A stretch of DNA of 5,123 bases from Candidatus Stahliibacteriota bacterium. GTDB taxonomy: Bacteria > Hydrothermota > Tepidihabitantia > SM23-42. This document shows positions 1-5,123 of this stretch, one piece after another. Location of the stretch: positions 1 to 5,123 of the forward strand of contig DAOVBK010000135.1 in NCBI GenBank assembly GCA_030670605.1, read 5' to 3'. Numbering within the stretch: position 1 is the stretch's first letter; each line of letters begins with the position of its first letter. Made by a program: the position numbers and the translations under genes. The notes below the pieces were generated by a model, which saw only the letters and a program-made list of their open reading frames with translations, did no database searches and had not been told where the DNA came from.

Positions 1-2
1 AG

Positions 3-26
3 TGCGGGATACACCATGCGAGATAC
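3..26. repeat. short degenerate direct repeat at left edge
   Basis: Two 10-base copies, TGCGGGATAC (3-12) and TGCGAGATAC (17-26), differ at one position and start 14 bp apart. They lie in the non-coding stretch downstream of the minus-strand operon (1-87). The stretch continues with low-complexity CT-rich sequence and contains no convincing terminator hairpin or gene. It may be the end of a longer intergenic repeat array beyond the window, but only these two units are visible. Confidence 0.35.
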
Positions 27-87
27 GAGTGGTTAGTGTATTCTTTTTCACTTTCATCTGACAACTCTCATCTATCCACTGGTTTTC

Positions 88-708
88 TCATTCTATCAAT
101 CCCAGCCACGGGCCGAGCAGGAACTGGAACCGACCGATCAAGAGACTGACACGTGCCATGACCGTGTATCCAAAAGAAGCGCCGAATCCGATCATAATGA
201 AGATGATGCCGATCCGTGCGATGGGCTTGAGAATGCCTTTGTGCTCTTTTGAGAAGTAGAAGTATACTAAAGTGCACACAACTCCAATCAGAACAATGAG
301 TGCCCATATGCCTTCAGTCGTGTTGGTGAAACTTTGGGGTGTGACTATTGTGCCCTCTAGTTGCCTAAGCACGAATGCCTGGAAATATGCAGGTATAGAG
401 ATGCCTGCGCCCCAGCCAATCATAAACCCAATTGGGATACGCACGAGCCAGGAGACCCTTGGGATGAATTTTGTAAAATACATGAGCCCTAGTAGTAATG
501 GGATGATATAGACAAAATTCCCTGCACTGAGAGGGTCAAAGAGATTTGGCCTCAGAGCGTTGTGCCAGTAGAATGCAATGTAATATCCATTTGCCACACC
601 GACAAAGAGGTGCTCAGCAAATTTGTAGAACGGATTGTCTTTGAACAGAAACGAGAATATCATCAAGGTCAGGAACGCCGCTATCCAAATCCAGGGATCA
701 GAGCTCAC
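88..708 (-). CDS. polytopic membrane protein of unknown function, fourth gene of the operon (B')
   Basis: I do not recognise a named family. The 206-aa product is strongly hydrophobic, with about six predicted membrane helices near residues 5-21, 32-48, 63-79, 88-108, 132-152 and 163-183. A final amphipathic stretch (184-206) contains the segment IGRFQFLLGPWLG. Positive charges cluster in the loops at 79-90 and 153-165, which favours an N-out, C-out topology. A polar, aromatic-rich segment after helix 1 (FKDNPFYKFAEHLF, 22-35) looks like a conserved site, but its role is unknown. The GTG start (706-708) is supported by a strong Shine-Dalgarno just upstream, inside the end of the preceding gene, with which it overlaps by 11 bp. 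No catalytic motif is visible. Its size and helix number match the second operon gene (1567-2190), suggesting equivalent roles in a membrane complex. It is the last gene of the operon; stop TGA at 88-90. Confidence 0.85.
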   Translation of the reverse strand: MSSDPWIWIAAFLTLMIFSFLFKDNPFYKFAEHLFVGVANGYYIAFYWHNALRPNLFDPLSAGNFVYIIPLLLGLMYFTKFIPRVSWLVRIPIGFMIGWGAGISIPAYFQAFVLRQLEGTIVTPQSFTNTTEGIWALIVLIGVVCTLVYFYFSKEHKGILKPIARIGIIFIMIGFGASFGYTVMARVSLLIGRFQFLLGPWLGLIE

Positions 709-1570
709 GTTTCCTCCTTGAGAAGAAATACCCGATATTGCCGAGAATGATGAAAACGATGATCAAGATGTGAATCATTGATTGTGAGTTCATACCCGTG
801 TCCGCTCTGCCAAGGCTTTTTGCATAGCCACTATTGAGTACTAAATGCTCATATTCTGCTGCACCTTTCATGCCTGACATCATACCAGACAATTGTCCTG
901 TCTGCAGGAATGGATAATATTTTGGTGCCATGACTGCAGTCAATCCTGCCCCTATTTTCACTCCATAACGTGATTGTGGATAGAGTACCCAATACTCTGG
1001 GTAGTCCGAGGCAGATAGAATGATGGCAATGGCAACATTTTTGTAGTTCTGTACCTTCTGCATTAAAGGAAAGGAATCCACTGAATTTCTGAAGTAATCC
1101 CGGGGGAACACCCCTGCAATACTCTCACCCATATCGAGCATCGCTGCTATGAATCCTGATTTCCAGCCAAGATATACATAATCTCTGCCATAGATGACCG
1201 AATCTTCCTGACTCATTGCCGCGCTATTAATCGAATCTGCCACGGTCGCAAAGGCATCAACCGCAAGGCCAGGTGCTTGTACGTTAAAAGACAGACCTAC
1301 GACCGGAATATTTCTTGCAAAACAGTGTGTCAGCAGTGCAATAGCCATTGGATGACATTCAGGCATCGTCTGTGGTGTATAGTCAACCGCGAGCATCACT
1401 GCTTTATCATGTGGAGGTATTGATTCAACGAAGTCAAAAAGCTGTTGCGTCTGTGGCATTATATTCTGACGCATTGAAAATGGCACAAAGAATGGTAATA
1501 TGACAAATAGCGTAAGGAGAAGATAGATAATTCTGCGATCTATATTACCTATAGCTTCGTACCACTTCAC
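698..1570 (-). CDS. membrane-anchored protein with TM - soluble domain - TM layout, unknown function, third gene of the operon (A')
   Basis: I recognise no named function for this 290-aa protein. One hydrophobic helix lies near the N terminus (about 14-31), followed by a soluble domain of roughly 230 residues with alternating hydrophobic strand-like and helix-like segments, then a second helix (about 264-283) and a basic tail, SRRKREL. Arg12/Arg13 before helix 1 and the basic tail predict that both ends are cytoplasmic and that the soluble domain is outside. Notable segments are AVDYTP (61-66), [14 protein letters not shown] (127-140), SASDYPEYW (186-194) and the Gly/Ala-rich stretch 203-241 ([14 protein letters not shown], then a PF at 220-221 and GAAEYE at 236-241). 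No enzyme signature or lipobox is seen. The GTG start at 1568-1570 overlaps the previous stop as GTGA and has a GGGGG Shine-Dalgarno-like run 6 bases upstream. The layout parallels the C-terminal part of the first operon gene. Cys72 and Cys83 could pair if the domain is outside, but this is a guess. Confidence 0.87.
   Translation of the reverse strand: MKWYEAIGNIDRRIIYLLLTLFVILPFFVPFSMRQNIMPQTQQLFDFVESIPPHDKAVMLAVDYTPQTMPECHPMAIALLTHCFARNIPVVGLSFNVQAPGLAVDAFATVADSINSAAMSQEDSVIYGRDYVYLGWKSGFIAAMLDMGESIAGVFPRDYFRNSVDSFPLMQKVQNYKNVAIAIILSASDYPEYWVLYPQSRYGVKIGAGLTAVMAPKYYPFLQTGQLSGMMSGMKGAAEYEHLVLNSGYAKSLGRADTGMNSQSMIHILIIVFIILGNIGYFFSRRKREL
713..719 (-). promoter_or_regulatory. strong Shine-Dalgarno for the fourth operon gene
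   Basis: On the minus strand AAGGAGG ends four bases before the GTG start at 706-708. It lies inside the last codons of the upstream gene (698-1570). It is the only full-length Shine-Dalgarno match seen in front of a gene in this window, and it fixes the GTG as the start. Confidence 0.8.
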
Positions 1571-2190
1571 TCTTTACCCCCAAGCCACGAACGCTCAATG
1601 CCGAGAATAATCTTCAGGGCGGTTGAGATAGACCCAAGGGCGACACCAAACACGATACCACGTTGTGAAGCCATATTAGGAACTTTCATAATCCATTCAG
1701 CAAAAGCAGGAAAGCGCGGATGAATGTACTGCCCGAAGGGCATGAATCCAATCATCACAATGAAAGCTGCCACCAGAAGCAATGTTGCCTCGAGGCTTCG
1801 TGCTCGAAAGGAGCGATACGCTGCAGATGCCATGTAGTAGGCGAGTAGAGCAAACATTGTTGCGCCAAGCGGGGTAATAATATGAAGGTAGATTTTTTGA
1901 TAGAGCGATTCAGGCTGGACACCCCAGAACAGCCCAATGATTGCCATTGCTCCCATGCCTATGAGTGTGACAAAACTGTAGGGCCAATTTTCCTTTCTCT
2001 TTTGAATCTTATTGCTGTGATGCCTAATGAGATTACCAATTGCCAGAACCAGGGCAAATGCAGCTAAAACTATATACCATTTGTTGATTGTACTACTAAA
2101 TTCCAAGGATAGAGGGTGGGGAATGAAGTATTGTATGATCATTGCGGTGCCGATTACTAAACAGATTGCTAAAGGTAATTTGCGTTTCAT
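1567..2190 (-). CDS. polytopic membrane protein of unknown function, second gene of the operon (B)
   Basis: This 207-aa hydrophobic protein belongs to no family I can name. Six membrane helices are predicted near residues 5-22, 38-55, 71-90, 101-121, 132-150 and 177-196. The basic N terminus (MKRK), the very basic loop [10 protein letters not shown] (57-66) and the loop YRSFRARS (125-132) all favour the cytoplasmic side, giving an N-in, C-in topology. Likely conserved features are [20 protein letters not shown] (120-139), just ahead of and into helix 5, and the C-terminal IERSWLGG (198-205). No transporter or enzyme signature is visible. The ATG start (2188-2190) overlaps the previous stop as ATGA, and no Shine-Dalgarno is present upstream, so translational coupling is likely. 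It sits between the two anchored soluble-domain proteins, suggesting a membrane partner for one or both. Its C terminus (G...ERSWLGG) loosely resembles that of the fourth operon gene (LLGPWLG). Confidence 0.87.
   Translation of the reverse strand: MKRKLPLAICLVIGTAMIIQYFIPHPLSLEFSSTINKWYIVLAAFALVLAIGNLIRHHSNKIQKRKENWPYSFVTLIGMGAMAIIGLFWGVQPESLYQKIYLHIITPLGATMFALLAYYMASAAYRSFRARSLEATLLLVAAFIVMIGFMPFGQYIHPRFPAFAEWIMKVPNMASQRGIVFGVALGSISTALKIILGIERSWLGGKE
1577..1581 (-). promoter_or_regulatory. weak Shine-Dalgarno-like run for the third operon gene
   Basis: A GGGGG run on the minus strand ends 6 bases before the GTG start at 1568-1570. It can pair with the CCUCC core of the anti-Shine-Dalgarno with one G-U pair. 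Translation is probably also coupled through the 4-bp GTGA overlap with the preceding gene. Confidence 0.45.
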
Positions 2191-3275
2191 TGTACACTGA
2201 GCGAGGAAAGGAGATCAATATTGAAGAATGAGAGGATGGTGAAGCCAAATAGAATGATGAAAATGATGAGTTTGCTATAGTCCTGTGCTTTAAGTGAACC
2301 TAAGAGGAGCGGTTCTCGGGATAAATATGCCGATGCTGCATAGAGTTCTTCACCAATGAGTGTATAATCACAGGCAGCAACAAAAAACGGAAGCTGCAGT
2401 ACTGAATCAGTTCCGGCAATTTGAATAGCTCCGGTCTGCGTACCTGTTTCGGCAATAATCAATGATTCTGCCCAGAACCTGCCAATAAAAAAGTTAGTAG
2501 CAGGTTTTTCCCGTAGCATGATACCATTGATTGCAGCGGCGAATCCAAACTGCGCCTCAGTGAGGTACCGTACATAGTCTTCTCTGAATTTGTCTGGTTT
2601 ACCTTCACTTACAAAAGCTTCTTTCACAACCTCTTTGGATACCGTATAGACGACTGACCATCGATTACAGACTATGAGCGGTGTGTCATAGACGGCGATC
2701 TTTTTGGCGATTTCACCGAGGATATTCAGCGAGGCAATGGTTGCCGTCCAGTCGATATCGCCCAAACCTGGTACATACAGTATTGGTTTGCCCATTTCTG
2801 TTGCTCTACCCACTGCCTCATCCACAGCATCTAATCCGGGGATTTTGCGGATGAAGAATTCTTTACCCGCTTTCGCTTTTGTCACAAAGTATGCCAGAAA
2901 CACAGTAAATGCAATGATGCAAAGTAAGACACTTATTTTACCCGTATGAAAGAACTGCGGAAAGGATTGTGTAGTATTACTCGGTGCCGAATAAAACAAT
3001 TCAGCATTGCGGGATGCGGCAACAATATAGGTGTATTCCTTACCCTCTTCTGTTTTGTCGTCTTCGAAGAAGTCATTGCCGCTTTTGGTAAAACCGATGT
3101 TCTCAGATATTGTATCAGGTAGTGTTCTTCTCAAAACAACATATCTTTCAATAAGCGCATCATCCTGTGAAAGCTGCCAGTTGACTATGATGGCAGTGCC
3201 CGCATCGTTTGGTTTGTCATAGGCTTGGACATTAGTTGGTGGTGTTATGTTGAGGAGGATAAGGATGAATACCAC
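2187..3275 (-). CDS. fibronectin type III + DUF6754-like membrane protein, first gene of the operon (A)
   Basis: The 362-aa product has a very short hydrophobic N terminus (residues 2-10), a fibronectin type III-like domain (about 12-104, with Trp33, Tyr45 and the strand EYTYIVAAS at 80-88), a membrane helix (114-132), a soluble alpha/beta-looking domain (about 140-330) and a C-terminal helix (335-352). The basic residues after the first helix ([12 protein letters not shown], 133-144) put the soluble domain in the cytoplasm and the FN3 domain outside. The segment [16 protein letters not shown] (276-291), followed by [17 protein letters not shown] (302-318), matches my memory of the uncharacterised family DUF6754, assigned from motif memory only. 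The start is GTG at 3273-3275. An in-frame TAA at 3282-3284 leaves no earlier start, and a consensus promoter ends 5 bp before the GTG, so the mRNA is probably leaderless. The signal segment lacks the usual positive n-region, so it is unclear how the FN3 domain is exported. No catalytic function can be assigned. Confidence 0.85.
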   Translation of the reverse strand: MVFILILLNITPPTNVQAYDKPNDAGTAIIVNWQLSQDDALIERYVVLRRTLPDTISENIGFTKSGNDFFEDDKTEEGKEYTYIVAASRNAELFYSAPSNTTQSFPQFFHTGKISVLLCIIAFTVFLAYFVTKAKAGKEFFIRKIPGLDAVDEAVGRATEMGKPILYVPGLGDIDWTATIASLNILGEIAKKIAVYDTPLIVCNRWSVVYTVSKEVVKEAFVSEGKPDKFREDYVRYLTEAQFGFAAAINGIMLREKPATNFFIGRFWAESLIIAETGTQTGAIQIAGTDSVLQLPFFVAACDYTLIGEELYAASAYLSREPLLLGSLKAQDYSKLIIFIILFGFTILSFFNIDLLSSLSVQ

Positions 3276-3280
3276 ACCGT

Positions 3281-3308
3281 ATTATATACAGAACAGCATC
3301 AATGTCAA
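3281..3308 (-). promoter_or_regulatory. consensus sigma70-type promoter of the four-gene operon, probably leaderless
   Basis: On the minus strand a perfect TTGACA (3303-3308) is separated by 16 bp from a perfect TATAAT (3281-3286). The -10 box ends 5 bases before the GTG start codon at 3275, so transcription should begin at or within a base or two of that codon. No room remains for a Shine-Dalgarno. A TG pair lies two bases upstream of the -10 box, one base off the usual extended -10 position. Confidence 0.8.
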
Positions 3309-3358
3309 CTCACAGGCTCTGGGCAGTACTACACACTTTTCATTGAACTGGCGTGGAC

Positions 3359-3386
3359 TTGACTTCCACATGCTTTTGTCTATAAT
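3359..3386 (+). promoter_or_regulatory. near-consensus sigma70-type promoter of metG, probably leaderless
   Basis: TTGACT (3359-3364) and a perfect TATAAT (3381-3386) are separated by 16 bp. The -10 box ends 5 bases before the metG ATG at 3392, so the predicted transcription start coincides with the start codon. An in-frame TAG at 3386-3388 excludes any earlier start. Spacer length, the distance to the start codon and the TGTN bases before TATAAT are the same as in the divergent promoter on the other strand. The 50 bp between the two -35 boxes (3309-3358) contains no operator-like inverted repeat that I can see. Confidence 0.8.
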
Positions 3387-3391
3387 AGCGC

Positions 3392-5123
3392 ATGAAATTG
3401 CTTGTTACCAGTGCATTGCCGTACGCGAATGGTAATTTGCATCTCGGGCATCTCGCGGGAGCATACTTGCCGGCAGATATCTATGTCCGGTATCAACGGC
3501 TCAAGGGTCGTGATGTCGTGTACATTTGTGGTACTGATGAACATGGAGTTCCAGTCACGATCAGTGCGGAAAAGCAGAACAAAACACCCAAGCAAATAGT
3601 TGATTGCTACCATACGTCAATAAAGGACTCATTCAAGGAATTTGGCATGACCTTTGATAATTTCTCCCGTACGACACTGCCCATTCACCACCGCCTTGCG
3701 CAGGATTTTTTTACGAAGATTTATAACAAGGGATTTATTTATCAGAAAGAGAACGAACAGTATTTCTGTCCACGCTGTGAACGTTTTCTTCCGGATCGGT
3801 ATATCGCCGGGAAATGTCCGAAGTGTGATAGTGATGGTGCGCGCGGTGATCAATGCGAATCGTGCGGTGGTTGGTTAGAACCATTCATGCTTATCGAACC
3901 GAGGTGTCTCGTGTGCGGTGAGACGCCGAAAAAGACAAAGACCACGCACTGGTACTTCAAGCTCACAGCATTCCAGGAAAAACTAAATGCGTGGATTGAG
4001 CAAAAGAAAAACTGGAAAGAGCATGTTCTCGGATTTGTAAAGGGGTGGCTCAAGGAGGGACTACAGGACCGTCCAATAACCCGTGACATGTCATGGGGCG
4101 TGCCGGTTCCGCTTGAGGAAGCCAAAGGCAAGGTTTTGTATGTGTGGTTTGATGCGCCGATCGGTTACATTTCGTCAACGATTGAGTGGGCTGAGAAGCA
4201 GGGCAAGCCAGATTTGTGGAAAGAGTACTGGCTCAACAAAGAGACACGCTTGATCCACTTTATTGGCAAGGACAACATCGTGTTCCATGCGCTGATCTGG
4301 CCAGCGATGCTCATGGCGTATGGCGACTATGTGCTGCCTGCTGATATACCTGCAAATCAGTTCTTGAATCTTGATGGTGGTAAATTCTCAACATCCAAGG
4401 ACTATGCAATCTGGTTACCAGAATATCTGAAGGAATTCGATGCAGATTCTATGCGCTATGTACTGACGCGCAATGCACCAGAAACACGTGATACAGATTT
4501 CACCTGGCGGGATTTTCAGACATGGCACAACAATGAGATGGCTGATATTCTCGGTAATTTCGTTAATCGCACACTGACATTCATTCAACGATACTATAAT
4601 CTGTCAGTACCGGCATCGTCTTCATTTACAGAACGTGATAACAGAATCCTCCGTTTGCTTGAGGATACTCCTTCCACCATAGGTGAACGACTGGAGAACT
4701 TCGAGTTCAAGAATGGTCTACAGGAAGTCATGAGAATCGTACAGGAGGCAAACCGCTATTTTGATCATGAAGAGCCATGGTCGACACGTAAGACAAATAA
4801 CCTGGCGTGCGAGCGAACGATGTTTGTCTGCATGAAGATTGTAACATCGCTCGCTGTCCTTATCGAGCCGTTCCTGCCGTATACTGCTGAGAAGATTAAG
4901 AAAATGATCAATTTCATACCACAACAATGGGATGACATCAAGAGGCCCACGGTTGCTCCCACCATTGGGAAACCTGAAATACTCTTTCAGAAATTGAGTG
5001 ATGATGTGATTGACATTCAGGTCAAGAAGCTGAAGAAGGGAGATATGTCAAGAGAAATATCAATTGAAGATTTTCAAAACGTCGTATTGAAGACCGCGAC
5101 CGTCGCAGAAGCGGAGGCAGTGC
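3392..5123 (+). CDS. metG: methionyl-tRNA synthetase, 3' end outside the window
   Basis: Cytoplasmic class I aminoacyl-tRNA synthetase that joins methionine to tRNA(Met) using ATP. The class I HIGH signature is HLGH (17-20) in the opening segment ALPYANGNLHLGH, followed by GTDEHG (47-52). The connecting peptide carries four CxxC pairs (126/129, 142/145, 155/158, 172/175), the doubled zinc-knuckle form. Methionine-pocket and Rossmann-fold landmarks follow: VWFDAPIGYIS (251-261) and HFIGKDNIVFH (289-299). The KMSKS loop reads KFSTS (331-335), with Lys336 next. The helical anticodon-binding domain includes NFVNR (389-393) and ANRYFDHEEPW (453-463). After a linker, ISIEDFQNVVLKTATV (556-571) begins the C-terminal EMAP-II/Trbp111-type tRNA-binding domain, a dimerisation module in this family, where the window ends after 577 full codons. 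Bacterial MetRS with this extension is usually near 650-700 aa, so roughly 100 residues are missing. The ATG is the only possible start, because an in-frame TAG lies two codons upstream. No Shine-Dalgarno is present; the mRNA is probably leaderless. Confidence 0.97.
   Translation, partial: MKLLVTSALPYANGNLHLGHLAGAYLPADIYVRYQRLKGRDVVYICGTDEHGVPVTISAEKQNKTPKQIVDCYHTSIKDSFKEFGMTFDNFSRTTLPIHHRLAQDFFTKIYNKGFIYQKENEQYFCPRCERFLPDRYIAGKCPKCDSDGARGDQCESCGGWLEPFMLIEPRCLVCGETPKKTKTTHWYFKLTAFQEKLNAWIEQKKNWKEHVLGFVKGWLKEGLQDRPITRDMSWGVPVPLEEAKGKVLYVWFDAPIGYISSTIEWAEKQGKPDLWKEYWLNKETRLIHFIGKDNIVFHALIWPAMLMAYGDYVLPADIPANQFLNLDGGKFSTSKDYAIWLPEYLKEFDADSMRYVLTRNAPETRDTDFTWRDFQTWHNNEMADILGNFVNRTLTFIQRYYNLSVPASSSFTERDNRILRLLEDTPSTIGERLENFEFKNGLQEVMRIVQEANRYFDHEEPWSTRKTNNLACERTMFVCMKIVTSLAVLIEPFLPYTAEKIKKMINFIPQQWDDIKRPTVAPTIGKPEILFQKLSDDVIDIQVKKLKKGDMSREISIEDFQNVVLKTATVAEAEAV

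Noticed and set aside
1..57. Minus-strand open frame starting ATG at 55-57 and running off the left edge (19 codons)
   Set aside because: Too short, no convincing Shine-Dalgarno, and composed of low-complexity repeat-like sequence.
20..87. Possible transcription terminator downstream of the four-gene operon
   Set aside because: Only a 4-bp AGTG/CACT pairing around an A-rich loop is present on the minus strand, with no GC-rich stem or following T-run.
3276..3391. T-box riboswitch or other leader control for metG
   Set aside because: Only 116 bp separate the genes and the predicted start of transcription is at the ATG, leaving no leader for a riboswitch or T-box.
3247..3435. Plus-strand open frame of 62 codons spanning the intergenic region
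   Set aside because: It overlaps the start of the FN3 gene, both promoters and the start of metG, and its translation has no protein-like features.
3850..4131. Minus-strand open frame of 93 codons antisense to metG
   Set aside because: It lies wholly inside the well-supported synthetase gene and looks like a shadow of its codon structure.
1..5123. CRISPR array, insertion sequence, phage, toxin-antitoxin or tRNA/rRNA gene
   Set aside because: No regularly spaced repeats, transposase-like frames, terminal inverted repeats or RNA gene signatures were seen; nearly all of the window is explained by the five genes.

Overview
The window comes from a bacterium with mid-range base composition. It holds two divergent transcription units around a 116-bp intergenic region (3276-3391). 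No gene is a firm taxonomic marker. The membrane-protein set on the minus strand and the tRNA-synthetase variant recall uncultivated lineages such as candidate phylum WOR-3 (Stahlbacteria). This is an impression from memory, not a sequence proof.

Minus strand, 3275 down to 88: four tightly packed genes, overlapping by 4, 4 and 11 bp, almost certainly one operon. In transcription order they encode: (A) a 362-aa protein with an outside fibronectin type III domain, a membrane helix, a soluble alpha/beta-looking domain resembling the DUF6754 family, and a C-terminal membrane helix; (B) a 207-aa protein with six predicted membrane helices; (A') a 290-aa protein with a soluble domain between an N- and a C-terminal membrane helix; (B') a 206-aa protein with six predicted membrane helices. 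None has a function I can name. The order 'anchored soluble domain, polytopic protein' occurs twice, which suggests one membrane complex built from two related or analogous pairs.

Plus strand, 3392 to the right edge: methionyl-tRNA synthetase (metG), intact for 577 codons and cut by the window edge at the start of its C-terminal tRNA-binding domain.

Between them lie two divergent, near-consensus sigma70-type promoters with the same geometry: TTGAC(A/T), 16 bp, TATAAT, 5 bp, start codon. Each start codon sits where transcription should begin, and each is limited upstream by an in-frame stop overlapping the -10 box. Both units therefore look leaderless, whereas two of the operon-internal genes carry Shine-Dalgarno sequences. 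The first 87 bp are non-coding as far as I can see and contain a short degenerate repeat.
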